Shown here one piece after another: positions 24,511 to 32,608 of a DNA stretch of 37,330 nt. Positions within the stretch are counted from its first letter, which is position 1. Every line of letters begins with the position of its first letter. Location of the stretch: contig SLFU01000213.1 of assembly GCA_007124095.1 (NCBI GenBank), forward strand, positions 1 through 37,330, read 5' to 3'. Below the pieces are notes generated by a model, which saw only the letters and a list, made by a program, of their open reading frames with translations, did not search any database and had not been told where the DNA came from. Source of the stretch: Gemmatimonadota bacterium (GTDB lineage: Bacteria > Gemmatimonadota > Gemmatimonadetes > Longimicrobiales > Gaopeijiaceae). The position numbers and the translations under genes are program-made.

Positions 24511-26106
24511 ATGGCCAAGCAACCTCCGGAGCTCCTGATCGTGGGCGGAGGGATCACGGGAGCCGGTGTTGCCCGGGACGCCGCCCTCCGGGGAATGAGC
24601 GTCGCACTCCTCGAACAGACGGACTTCGGAGCCGGAACCTCCTCCCGGTCCTCAAAGATCATCCACGGAGGGGTCCGCTACCTCGAGTACCTGGAGCTCT
24701 CGTTGGTGCGGGAATCCGCTCGGGAGCGAAGGGTGCTTCGTCGACTGGCTCCCCACCTGGTCCACCCTCTGCCCTTTCTCTTTCCGGTCTTTCGGGGGGA
24801 ATCGCTCTTGAAGATCCGGGCAGGGCTCAAGCTCTTCGACCTGCTAGCGGGGAGCCCACGCGGCGAGTGGTCCCGCCATCTCTCCCCCGAGGGCACCCGG
24901 AGCTATCTTCCGGGGCTCCGCGACCCCCTGAAAGGCTCGGTTCTCTACCCGGAGTACATCACCGACGACGCCCGGTTCACCCTCGCCAACATCGCTTCGG
25001 CAGTGGAGCATGGTGCGAGGGTCGCCAACCACGCCCGGGTCCTCGGGTTTCTGACCGAGAACGGCCGAGTGGTCGGAGCCCGGGTCCGCGACCTCGAAGA
25101 CGACCGGGAGCTGGAGATCCGCGCGGAGATCACGGTGAACGCCACGGGGCCCTGGGCTGAACAGACCCTCGTCGAGAGTGGACTGTCCGTACCCAAACCG
25201 ATGGTGCCCTCGAAGGGGATCCATATCCTCTTCGAGCGAGAACGCCTGCCCCTCCAGGCAGCCACGTTCTTGAAGTCTTCCTCCGGGCGGCCAGGTCTCG
25301 CCATGCCGAGAGGTCCCTGGGTCTACGTGGGAACCTCGGACGAGGAATACGTGGACGATCTGGATCGACCCCGTGCGACCGCGGCGGAGGCGGAGGAGCT
25401 GCTCGAATTGACCCGGGACTGCTTTCCCGAGCTCGGGCTGGAGTCCGGGGACGTCAAGGCCACCTGGGCGGGAATCCGCCCCCTCATCCGGGAAGACGGC
25501 AAGTCCACCCGGGACACCTCCCGCCACGACGAGATCTGGACGTCCCCACCCGGACTGGTCACGATCGCCGGTGGAAAGCTGACCACCTATCGCCCGATGG
25601 CTCGGCGGATCTTGAAGGCAGTTGCCGCCGCGCGCGGGCGTCCACTCCCCGGAGACGAGCGAACGGATCGAGTTCTCCTGCCCGGAGCCCCGAACGAGGG
25701 GCTGGAAAGCTTCAGGGACCGCATGCGTGTCGCCCTTTCTCGCCGGAACGTTCGCGGACTCACCCTGGACCGAATCGAGTACCTCTACGGAACCGAGTGC
25801 GAGGTGCTCCTCGACTACGGGGATGAGGATCCGAGCTGGCTTCTTCCCCTGGGGCCAGGGGTTCCCGCACTCCGCGGCGAGGTGCGGCTTGCCGTGGAGC
25901 GAGAGATGGCGCTCACTCTGGAGGATGTCCTGGATCGCCGCCTCGCGCTCCTCCTCTTCGGACCGGGGGGAGGGCTGGAAGGAGCCGCCGAGGCAGCGGA
26001 GATCGCGGGAAGTCGCCTGGGCTGGAGTTCGGACCGGAGGGCGCGGGAGCTGGCGTCCTACCGGATCCTCGTGCGTGAGCACGGCCCGCCGGGGCGGATC
26101 CGTTGA
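24511..26106 (+). CDS. glpD: Aerobic glycerol-3-phosphate dehydrogenase (FAD) GlpD
   Basis: This 531-residue flavoprotein oxidises sn-glycerol-3-phosphate to dihydroxyacetone phosphate at the membrane, feeding electrons to quinone. The FAD loop LLIVGGGITGAGVARDAALRG is followed by GTSSRSSKIIHGGVRYLEYLE, the family signature. SKGIHILFERERLP, ATWAGIRPLI and TIAGGKLTTYRPMA are also present. The C-terminal helical domain of the GlpD/GlpA family follows. Start is uncertain: ATG 24511 gives the compact N-terminus MAKQPPELL, while TTG 24448 has GGAGG 5 nt upstream and overlaps the GDPD stop as TTGA, adding 21 residues. Together with the GDPD gene it forms a glycerophosphodiester-use pair. No glpF or glpK is seen. 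Confidence 0.92.
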   Translation: MAKQPPELLIVGGGITGAGVARDAALRGMSVALLEQTDFGAGTSSRSSKIIHGGVRYLEYLELSLVRESARERRVLRRLAPHLVHPLPFLFPVFRGESLLKIRAGLKLFDLLAGSPRGEWSRHLSPEGTRSYLPGLRDPLKGSVLYPEYITDDARFTLANIASAVEHGARVANHARVLGFLTENGRVVGARVRDLEDDRELEIRAEITVNATGPWAEQTLVESGLSVPKPMVPSKGIHILFERERLPLQAATFLKSSSGRPGLAMPRGPWVYVGTSDEEYVDDLDRPRATAAEAEELLELTRDCFPELGLESGDVKATWAGIRPLIREDGKSTRDTSRHDEIWTSPPGLVTIAGGKLTTYRPMARRILKAVAAARGRPLPGDERTDRVLLPGAPNEGLESFRDRMRVALSRRNVRGLTLDRIEYLYGTECEVLLDYGDEDPSWLLPLGPGVPALRGEVRLAVEREMALTLEDVLDRRLALLLFGPGGGLEGAAEAAEIAGSRLGWSSDRRARELASYRILVREHGPPGRIR

Positions 26107-26131
26107 CAGCGGGGATCAGCCCGGATACGCT
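26103..26131 (+). promoter_or_regulatory. Predicted promoter of the iron-type ABC ATPase gene
   Basis: A perfect -35 TTGACA (26103-26108), 17-bp spacer and weaker -10 TACGCT (26126-26131) lie at the end of glpD. The -35 box includes the glpD stop codon. Transcription would begin near 26138, just before the Fur-like box. Confidence 0.55.
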
Positions 26132-26146
26132 AGTGTAGGAAGAGGT

Positions 26147-26161
26147 TGATATTCATTCTCA
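26147..26161 (+). promoter_or_regulatory. Fur-box-like operator
   Basis: TGATATTCATTCTCA matches the 7-1-7 Fur core TGATAAT-N-ATTATCA at 12 of 14 positions (one mismatch per half). It lies about 10-24 nt after the predicted transcription start and before the ABC ATPase start, a fitting place for iron-dependent repression. Confidence 0.7.
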
Positions 26162-26177
26162 ATCATCGGTGCCAGGA

Positions 26178-27362
26178 ATGCCCCCCTCCGTCATCCGACT
26201 CGAAGGTGTCAGCAAGAGCTTCTGGCCGGGCCCGGTCAAAGCCGTCACCGACGTGTCCCTGGAGGTCCGTTCCGGTGAGATCCTGACCCTTTTGGGTCCC
26301 TCTGGGTGCGGGAAGACCACCACTCTCAGACTCATTGCGGGGTTTGAGGCACCGGATCAGGGAGCCATCTTCGTCTGTGGAGACCGGGTGGCCGGGCGCC
26401 GAGCCTGGGTCCCGCCGGAGAGGCGGGGCGTCGGCATGGTGTTTCAAGACTATGCCCTCTTCCCTCACCTCACCGTCGGGGAGAACGTGATGTTCGGGCT
26501 GGATCGGTTTCCCCGAAAGGATCGGAGGGAACGCGCCCAGGAGGTGCTCCGGACCCTCGACCTGAAACCGCTCTTTGATCGCTATCCGCATGAGCTGTCG
26601 GGAGGGCAGCAACAACGGGTGGCCTTGGCGAGGGCCATCGCCCCGGAGCCGGTCGTGGTCCTCATGGATGAGCCCTTTTCGAATCTCGATGCGCACCTGA
26701 GGGATCAGGTCAGGGACGAGGTGGTAAGGATCCTTCGCAAAGCCGATGTCACCTGCATCCTGGTCAGCCACGACCAGCGAGACGCCCTCGCGGTTTCGGA
26801 TCGAGTGGCCGTGATGAACCAGGGCCGCGTCGAACAGGTAGGAACTCCGCGGGAAATCTACAAGCACCCCGAATCCGTGTTCGTGGCGACCTTCGTGGGA
26901 CGAACCAATCTCCTTCAAGGGGTGGTCCAGAACGAGGACGGGTGCGTCCTCACCGACTTCGGCTCTTTCTGCAGGGTCAACCGCCTCGGCATGCCCAACG
27001 GAACGCCGGTGATGATCTCCGTCCGCCCCGACGGCTTCACGGCCTGCCGCGAGGCCGAGGGGGTGCTCCACGGCACGATCCGATCGGCGACCTACACAGG
27101 ATCACAGGTCGAAGCGGAGGTGGCGATCCCTTCAGCGGATGGAGGGATGCGAAAGCTCGTGGTTCACCTCCCTCCCTCCCGAGCCTACCACATCGGAGAG
27201 GAGATCAGCTTCCGACTCCTGCCCGAGTTCGCCTCCGTGGTCCGAAATGCCTGTGACACCCTGGGCTTCTCTTCTCCCGTGGCGGCCACGGTCGCCGCGG
27301 AGAAAGGGGGAGGAGCTCACTCATCCCAACGGTCTTCCCACCCTTCGTCCGCGTCCGTCTGA
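26178..27362 (+). CDS. ABC transporter ATPase, Fe(III)/polyamine type (FbpC/PotA-like)
   Basis: This 394-residue nucleotide-binding subunit has all motifs: Walker A GPSGCGKTT, Q-loop FQDYALFPHLTVGENV, signature LSGGQQQRVALARA, Walker B VVLMDEPFSNLD and the H-loop SHDQRDAL. About residues 240-350 form a TOBE-like regulatory domain. The closest family resemblance is to FbpC and related CUT1/MOI-type ATPases. The Fur-like box upstream favours iron uptake. No permease or binding-protein gene is adjacent, so it must pair with subunits encoded elsewhere. ATG 26178 and GTG 26169 are both possible starts; neither has a well-placed ribosome site. Its last 46 nt overlap the end of the convergent Na/Pi cotransporter gene, and its C-terminal tail is low-complexity. 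Confidence 0.88.
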   Translation: MPPSVIRLEGVSKSFWPGPVKAVTDVSLEVRSGEILTLLGPSGCGKTTTLRLIAGFEAPDQGAIFVCGDRVAGRRAWVPPERRGVGMVFQDYALFPHLTVGENVMFGLDRFPRKDRRERAQEVLRTLDLKPLFDRYPHELSGGQQQRVALARAIAPEPVVVLMDEPFSNLDAHLRDQVRDEVVRILRKADVTCILVSHDQRDALAVSDRVAVMNQGRVEQVGTPREIYKHPESVFVATFVGRTNLLQGVVQNEDGCVLTDFGSFCRVNRLGMPNGTPVMISVRPDGFTACREAEGVLHGTIRSATYTGSQVEAEVAIPSADGGMRKLVVHLPPSRAYHIGEEISFRLLPEFASVVRNACDTLGFSSPVAATVAAEKGGGAHSSQRSSHPSSASV

Positions 27363-28948
27363 TGACCGGTCGGGAAAGCGCTGTCCGCCCGAGCGCGCTC
27401 GAGGTGATGGGCGATTCTCCAAGCGTGGTATCCGAGTCGATCTAGCCGCTGGATTTCCTCGATGTCCTTCCATGCCCTCTCTGGATCGGTCGCACCGGAG
27501 GCGGTGGACTCGAGGACCCTGGCCCGCTGACTTCGCCTGAGTTCCGCCAGCTCCTCCGATAGCGCGGCCAGCCCTTCCACCTCCGGCACCTGCTCCTCCT
27601 CCGACACCGTCCCGCGCAGGGCCTCTGCCAGTCTCCTCCCGCTCTCCAGGACCCTCCGGTCGTCCGGAGCCCAGCCCGCGGCCTCCAGGGTGAGAAACCC
27701 CTTCAGAAACCGATCCAGGTGATCCACGGCGTGGAGGACCGAGAGGTGACGCTCGTACCCTGACGGGTCCTCCGGAGAGGTGCGGACGTTCCCCAGAAAG
27801 GCTCGAATCGCAGCGAGCGCCTCCCCGACGGACTCCAGGACCCGGTCCCCATCCACGAAACCCCTGCGGGCCGGCCCCAATCGGAGGGATTCCCGGCACC
27901 GTTCGAAGAGGAGCGAGGTGACGGCCAGCGCGCTCCGCCTGGCCGCCTCCACCGCCACTGGCGGCACCTGGGCCACCGTCGGATCCAGGTGGCGGGTGAG
28001 CGTCGGCTCGGTCTCGGGTACCATCCGTTCCACCAAGCGAGAGAAGGACGGGAGGACAGGAAAGAGGACGAGCACACCCAGAAGATTGAAGGAGGAGTGG
28101 AAGAGGGCGATGGCCACCGAGGGATCCCCGTCGACCGCCCACAGCGCCCCCGTGAGGAGAAGGGGCAGGAGCGCCAGGGCGAGCGCTCCCGTGATCAGGT
28201 TGAAGAGGATGTGGGCGAGGGCCGTGCGCCGCACCGGAATCGAGCCTCCGATCGAGGCGAGGGCAGCCTTCACCGTCGTGCCCATGTTCTGACCGACGAC
28301 GAGGAATGCAGCCTGGTCGACACCTAGCGTCCCTGCGTTGAGGGCGGTCAGGGCGGTCGCGACAGCGGCAGAGGAGGACTGCATCACCACCGTCATCAGC
28401 ACACCGATCACCACAAGGGCGATGCGCCCTCCGAGGGTCGGTCCGGGAAAGGCGGTCGGGTCGACCCGCTCCGCCAGCCCTTCCATCCCCACCTGGAGCA
28501 CGTCGATGCCCACGAAGATCAAGCCGAATCCTGCGAGGGCGATTCCGAGCTGGGCGTTGCGTCCCGTGGAGAGGAGCCGGAGGAGGGCGCCAATACCCAC
28601 CAGGGGGAGAGCCATCGCGGCGATGTTCACCCGGAACCCGATCAGGGAGACCAGCCACCCCGTGCTGGTCGTCCCCAGGTTGGCGCCGAAGATCACGCCG
28701 ACCGCCTGCGGGAAGGTCAGGAGGCCGGCGCTCACGAATCCGATCGTCGTCAGGGTGGTCGCGCTCGAGGACTGGACCAGGGCGGTGAACGCCGCCCCGG
28801 ACATCAGAGCCGTCCCGGGCCCCCGAGCGAAGCGCTGAAGGACCCCTCGCAGCGCGGTCCCAGCCGCCGCCCGGAGTCCCTCGGTGAGAAGGACCATCCC
28901 CACCAGGAAGATCCCTACCCCTCCGAGAATCCCGCCGATCGTTTCCAT
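27317..28948 (-). CDS. Na+/phosphate cotransporter (NptA/PNaS family) with PhoU-like tail
   Basis: This 543-residue membrane protein has two inverted Na/Pi-cotransporter repeats, each with the hallmark QSSSA motif (near residues 60 and 191), plus GANLGTTSTGW and GQNMGTTVKA in matching places. About eight to nine hydrophobic segments fill the first 310 residues. The rest (about 340-530) is helical and charged, like the PhoU domain found at the end of bacterial NptA/YjbB-type proteins. It would import, or in the YjbB case export, phosphate. ATG 28948 (METIGGILGG) fits the family start. A TTG at 28966 overlaps the SDR gene stop. It starts 14 nt after that gene, so the two are probably one operon. 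Its 3' end overlaps the convergent ABC ATPase gene by 46 nt. Confidence 0.92.
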   Translation of the reverse strand: METIGGILGGVGIFLVGMVLLTEGLRAAAGTALRGVLQRFARGPGTALMSGAAFTALVQSSSATTLTTIGFVSAGLLTFPQAVGVIFGANLGTTSTGWLVSLIGFRVNIAAMALPLVGIGALLRLLSTGRNAQLGIALAGFGLIFVGIDVLQVGMEGLAERVDPTAFPGPTLGGRIALVVIGVLMTVVMQSSSAAVATALTALNAGTLGVDQAAFLVVGQNMGTTVKAALASIGGSIPVRRTALAHILFNLITGALALALLPLLLTGALWAVDGDPSVAIALFHSSFNLLGVLVLFPVLPSFSRLVERMVPETEPTLTRHLDPTVAQVPPVAVEAARRSALAVTSLLFERCRESLRLGPARRGFVDGDRVLESVGEALAAIRAFLGNVRTSPEDPSGYERHLSVLHAVDHLDRFLKGFLTLEAAGWAPDDRRVLESGRRLAEALRGTVSEEEQVPEVEGLAALSEELAELRRSQRARVLESTASGATDPERAWKDIEEIQRLDRLGYHAWRIAHHLERARADSAFPTGHQTDADEGWEDRWDE

Positions 28949-28962
28949 AGTCCCCACCGGGC

Positions 28963-29799
28963 TCAAGACGACTCGGCCACCATGGCCCGGTATCCTTCGC
29001 GGAAGCTGGGGAAGGAGAAGTGGTACCCCGACGCCCGAATCCTTCGATTCGAACAGCGCTTGTTCGATCGGCTCGAAGTGGCACCAGTGTCCTCCTTGGG
29101 GCTCGGCGCATCGAGGAGCTCGGCCAGGAACCGATAGACCTCACAGCGCGAGGCAGGTTCGTCGTCCACGCCGATGTACACCTCACCCGGCGCCTCCCGG
29201 GTCAGCAGATGCGCGAGAATCCCCGCCGCGTCCGTCCGGTGGATCCGGTTCGACCAGATCGACCCGCCCGGCGGGCATCTGGCTTCTCCGGAGCGAACCC
29301 GTTCCAGGAGGCGCGTCCGGCCGGGGCCGTAGATCCCCCCCAGACGCAGAATCACCCCGGGGAACGGCCCGGACAGCACTCGCCTCTCCCCTTCCAGGAC
29401 CAGCTCCCCGCGGAAGCTCTCCGGTGAGGGTGGCGTGCCCTCGTCTACCCAACCCCCCGCGGCGTCCCCGTAGACGGCAGTACTCGAAACGAAGATAAAA
29501 CGCTCGACCGGGGCTCCGACTTCCACGAGGGCCTCCAGTAGATTGGTGACTCCGTCCACGTAGGCGGCGCGGTAGGCATCCGGATCCGAAGCATCCGCCG
29601 AAGCTGCGTACACCACGTGATCCGCCGGCGGAAGTCGTTCCGAAAGCTTCGGATCGAGGAGGTCGGCGGCCAGGGGAAGAATCGGCTTCGGAAGGGATCC
29701 CGGCTCCCTCCGGAGCCCCCAGACCTGATGTCCAGGGCCGCCGAACCGGAGCCCCAACTCGGTTCCCACGTATCCGCATCCTGCAATCAGCAATCGCAT
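28963..29799 (-). CDS. YeeZ-like NAD(P)-dependent epimerase/dehydratase (atypical SDR)
   Basis: This 278-residue Rossmann protein begins LLIAGCGYVGTELGLRF, the GxGxxG nucleotide loop in the GCGYVG form seen in YeeZ-type atypical SDRs. It has FVSSTAVYGDAAGGWVDE, with the SSTxVYG pattern of the extended SDR active site, and ILRLGGIYGPGR. The C-terminal SNKRCSNRRIRASGYHFSFPSFREGY is the family tail. The substrate is unknown; these proteins resemble nucleotide-sugar epimerases. The start has GAGAGG about 8 nt upstream. The downstream neighbour on the same strand is the Na/Pi cotransporter, with no obvious functional link. Confidence 0.85.
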   Translation of the reverse strand: MRLLIAGCGYVGTELGLRFGGPGHQVWGLRREPGSLPKPILPLAADLLDPKLSERLPPADHVVYAASADASDPDAYRAAYVDGVTNLLEALVEVGAPVERFIFVSSTAVYGDAAGGWVDEGTPPSPESFRGELVLEGERRVLSGPFPGVILRLGGIYGPGRTRLLERVRSGEARCPPGGSIWSNRIHRTDAAGILAHLLTREAPGEVYIGVDDEPASRCEVYRFLAELLDAPSPKEDTGATSSRSNKRCSNRRIRASGYHFSFPSFREGYRAMVAESS

Positions 29800-30179
29800 T
29801 CGCTACGTCCTCTCTTCATTTTCGGGCATTCGGGCCTTCACATTCGCCAGAAGATCACTAGCTTTACGGCTCTAGGAGGTTCGTGGACTCGAGAGGCCCG
29901 AAAGGCCGAGTCCTCCAACAGGTTACGAGGGGGACGCGATCGAGTAGGGCTTCCAGATCAATAGGAGTGATAGATATGGGTTTGATTTCCAGGTCCAGCC
30001 GGCGTTTCTCGCCGCGTGTCGTGGACTATAGCTATTCAGAGCTCAAGCCGAGCCGCATGCCGATTCGGCGGCGGCTCCATACCAGGTCAACCGAAAACCA
30101 GAGTGGCCTCGTGAAGCCTACGAGGCGCAACCCCGGGGACGAGCGTAGCTGAAAGAGGCGAGTTTCCCGGAAGGAAATG
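29800..30179 (+). ncRNA. Candidate structured non-coding RNA, or long leader, ending at a terminator
   Basis: No convincing protein is encoded in this 380-nt stretch, which is less GC-rich than the genes around it. It holds several plus-strand hairpins: GGACTC at 29885 pairing with GAGTCC (29908-29913) around an inner GGCC-CGAAA-GGCC, the stem GCCTCGT/ACGAGGC at about 30106-30126, and GAGCCG/CGGCTC at about 30050-30078. The row ends in a classic terminator at 30180-30210. I compared it by eye with tmRNA, RNase P RNA, 4.5S RNA and tRNA and saw none of their hallmarks. 6S RNA or a novel small RNA is possible. The 5' end and promoter are not defined. Confidence 0.35.
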
Positions 30180-30217
30180 ACCCGGCGGGGGTTACCCCCG
30201 CCGGGTTTTTCCTTTCC
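30180..30217 (+). terminator. Strong rho-independent terminator, plus strand
   Basis: A 12-bp perfect stem (30180-30191 with 30195-30206) with a 3-nt loop is followed by five T residues and a pyrimidine tract on the plus strand. No plus-strand protein gene lies upstream until the ABC gene at 27362, so the terminated transcript is probably non-coding. Confidence 0.85.
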
Positions 30218-30422
30218 CCCTCCCACGCCACCCGGATGCATCTCAGCCGGTCCCCGAGGAGGATGCCACAATGTAGGCCGGGGCATGGCCCTTGTCGACA
30301 TGGCCCACGCGGACGGTTACCATGCCCGATGCCTTGTCCACTTCGACTCCAAATGCTCACCAGCGGTTCCTGCAAACCTTGTCCGGGCCGGACTTCGGCC
30401 CTCGATTCATGAAGGGACACAA
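30218..30422 (+). other. Leader region of pgm
   Basis: The 205 nt between the terminator and pgm have no stop in the pgm frame but do not look coding. They contain GAGGAGG directly fused to an ATG at 30263 that opens a 49-codon cysteine-rich frame. No promoter is clear. Confidence 0.4.
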
Positions 30423-32084
30423 ATGACTGAGGAGCATGTGAAGCAGACCCACCCCGGAGCCGGCCGCCCCCCCAATCCCGCCGATCTGGTCGACATCCCA
30501 CGGCTGATGACCGCCTACTATACCCGGCGACCCGACCCGTCCAAGCCCGAGGAGCAGGTGGCCTTTGGAACGTCGGGCCACCGTGGCTCTTCCCTTGACG
30601 GGGCCTTCAACGAGAATCACATCGTCGCCGTCACGCAGGCAATCTGTGATTATCGGCGAGAGGCCGGGATCGACGGCCCCCTCTTCCTGGGGATCGATAC
30701 CCACGCCCTCTCGGAATCGGCCTTCGCCAGCGCACTCGAGGTCCTTGCGGCTCATGAGGTCGAGGTGAGGATCGACGATCGCGGAAGGTACACTCCGACC
30801 CCAGCCATCTCCCATGCCATCCTCATGCACAACCGAGGGGCCGGGAGCCGCGCCGACGGGATCGTGGTGACTCCCTCCCACAATCCTCCCCGAGACGGTG
30901 GGTTCAAGTACAATCCCCCCTCCGGGGGACCAGCCGACACCCAGGTCACCGGGGCCATCGAGGCTCGGGCCAACGCGCTTCTCGCAGCCGAGCTGAAGGG
31001 CGTGCGGCGGGTACCATTCGACCGGGCTCGCCGGGCCTCGACCACGCGGAGCTACGATTTCCTGGACTCCTACGTCACGGGGTTGGCCGAGGTGGTGGAT
31101 TTTGAAGCGATCCGCGGTTCGGGGCTCGAGCTCGGTGTCGATCCGCTCGGGGGGTCCGGGGTGGACTACTGGGGAGCCATCGAAGAGCGCTACGAGCTGG
31201 GTCTGACCGTGGTCAACACCGAGATCGATCCCACCTTCCGTTTCATGACCCTGGACTGGGACGGGAAGATCCGAATGGACTGTTCCTCAACCTACGCAAT
31301 GCAACCGCTCATCGGCCTTCGGGATCGGTTCGACGTTGCCTGGGCCTGCGACACCGACCACGACCGCCACGGGATCGTGACGCGGGAGGGCGGGCTGCTC
31401 ACCCCCAACCACTACCTGTCGGCCGCCATATGGTATCTGTTCCAACACCGGGAAGCATGGCCGGACACCGCCGGGATCGGGAAGACGATGGTCAGCAGCA
31501 GCATGATCGACCGAGTTGCCCGGAAGCTGAAGCGTCCCCTCCTTGAGGTGCCGGTGGGATTCAAGTGGTTCGTGGAGGGACTCCTCGAAGGAAGCCTGGG
31601 GTTCGTGGGGGAAGAGAGTGCGGGAGCCTCGTGCCTCCGCCGTGACGGCACCGTCTGGACGACCGACAAGGACGGGATCGTGCTCGGGCTCCTGGCCGCG
31701 GAAATGACGGCGGTGACCGGCCGAGACCCTGGGAAGCTCTACCAGTCCCTCACGAAGGAACTGGGTGACGCGGCGTACGGGCGGATCGACGCTCCCGCCA
31801 CGCGAGATCAGAAGCGGATTCTCAAAGACCTCTCCCCCGATTTGCTGGAGATCTCGATGCTCGCGGGTGAGCCGGTCACCAGGGTCCTGACGCGAGCCCC
31901 CGGGAACGACGCTCCGTTCGGCGGGCTCAAAGTCGAAAGTGAGAACGGGTGGTTCGCGGTCCGTCCCTCCGGAACAGAGGAAGTCTACAAGCTTTACGCC
32001 GAAAGCTTTCAGGGCATCGACCACCTCCACCGGATTCAGGTGGAGGCCCAGGAGATCGTGGATGCGGTGCTGACGCGGGCCTAG
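30423..32084 (+). CDS. pgm: Alpha-D-glucose phosphate-specific phosphoglucomutase
   Basis: This 553-residue alpha-D-phosphohexomutase interconverts glucose-1-phosphate and glucose-6-phosphate, linking glycolysis with sugar-nucleotide and glycogen synthesis. The phosphoserine loop VVTPSHNPPRDGG lies near residue 148, the Mg-binding loop CDTDHDRHG near 308, the sugar-binding loop FVGEESAGAS near 396 and the phosphate-contact region RPSGTEEVYKLYAE near the C-terminus. The N-terminal VAFGTSGHRGSS is typical of the E. coli Pgm type. ATG 30423 has GAAGGGA 5 nt upstream. A longer frame upstream is not conserved. Confidence 0.96.
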   Translation: MTEEHVKQTHPGAGRPPNPADLVDIPRLMTAYYTRRPDPSKPEEQVAFGTSGHRGSSLDGAFNENHIVAVTQAICDYRREAGIDGPLFLGIDTHALSESAFASALEVLAAHEVEVRIDDRGRYTPTPAISHAILMHNRGAGSRADGIVVTPSHNPPRDGGFKYNPPSGGPADTQVTGAIEARANALLAAELKGVRRVPFDRARRASTTRSYDFLDSYVTGLAEVVDFEAIRGSGLELGVDPLGGSGVDYWGAIEERYELGLTVVNTEIDPTFRFMTLDWDGKIRMDCSSTYAMQPLIGLRDRFDVAWACDTDHDRHGIVTREGGLLTPNHYLSAAIWYLFQHREAWPDTAGIGKTMVSSSMIDRVARKLKRPLLEVPVGFKWFVEGLLEGSLGFVGEESAGASCLRRDGTVWTTDKDGIVLGLLAAEMTAVTGRDPGKLYQSLTKELGDAAYGRIDAPATRDQKRILKDLSPDLLEISMLAGEPVTRVLTRAPGNDAPFGGLKVESENGWFAVRPSGTEEVYKLYAESFQGIDHLHRIQVEAQEIVDAVLTRA

Positions 32085-32106
32085 CCGGGGAAACAACCCT
32101 CCGACA

Positions 32107-32141
32107 CGGAGTCTCCCGGGTCCCCCGTCCGGGAGACTCCG
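32107..32141. terminator. Inverted repeat after pgm, probable transcription terminator or mRNA stabiliser
   Basis: A 13-bp perfect stem (32107-32119 with 32129-32141) with a 9-nt loop begins 22 nt after the pgm stop. No T-run follows on the plus strand, so termination without a helper factor is uncertain. Confidence 0.55.
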
Positions 32142-32180
32142 CACCCCTGATCGTCCCCTTGAGAACCAGGGGATTGCAGC

Positions 32181-32208
32181 TTGTTGATCACAAGGAAAGT
32201 CTGATAAG
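32181..32208 (+). promoter_or_regulatory. Possible promoter of the 102-residue unknown protein gene
   Basis: TTGTTG (32181-32186), a 16-bp spacer and GATAAG (32203-32208) lie in a locally AT-richer stretch about 38 nt before the start codon at 32246. Matches are partial (4/6 each). Confidence 0.4.
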
Positions 32209-32245
32209 CTTAGCGCTCCAGACATCCATAGACACGAGGAAAGTC

Positions 32246-32554
32246 ATGGAGTTGACCCCCGGCGGTTCCATCCCCAGAAGCCCGGCGATGGTCGGGAAGA
32301 AGGTCCCCACGAAGCACCGTGTCCACCTCATCGACGGGAGGATCGTTCAGGGTGAGATCTTCCGAGCGCCCAAGTCCCGTCTGGCGGATTACCTGTCGAC
32401 GCTCAAGGGCTTCCTTTCGGTGGTGAACGCCGTGATCGAGGAATCGGGTAAGACACTCGACTTTATCGCCATCAACATGTCGAACGTCCTGATGATCGAG
32501 GAAATCTCGGCTGACGAAGTGGATGGAAATCCCACCGAATCCGGCTCCCCCTAA
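32246..32554 (+). CDS. Conserved-looking small cytoplasmic protein of unknown function
   Basis: This 102-residue protein has no signal or membrane segment. The core from about residue 22 to 88 (KHRVHLIDGRIVQGEIFRAP, then FLSVVNAVIEES and FIAINMSNVLMIEE) has an alternating hydrophobic pattern suggesting a small mostly-beta domain. The opening HLIDG.I..G.. resembles a beta-turn strand pair, as in Sm-like folds, but I would not assign one. The start ATG has GAGGA 7 nt upstream and a possible promoter of its own. The next gene (GlsB-like) starts 54 nt downstream, so they may be co-transcribed. Confidence 0.75.
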   Translation: MELTPGGSIPRSPAMVGKKVPTKHRVHLIDGRIVQGEIFRAPKSRLADYLSTLKGFLSVVNAVIEESGKTLDFIAINMSNVLMIEEISADEVDGNPTESGSP

Positions 32555-32608
32555 ACGGCCCGGAATGATCCAACCCTCTGAGAGGCCCGAGCCCCGGGAG
32601 CAATAGCC

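Noticed and set aside
29800-30179. tmRNA, RNase P RNA, 4.5S RNA or tRNA in the hairpin-rich stretch
   Set aside because: None of the diagnostic segments (T-arm with acceptor pairing, GGAAAGUCCGGGC-like core, SRP tetraloop region) was seen by eye.
30263-30412. 49-codon cysteine-rich open frame before pgm
   Set aside because: GAGGAGG is fused to the ATG with no spacer, composition is not protein-like apart from six cysteines, and it overlaps the leader of pgm. Probably chance.
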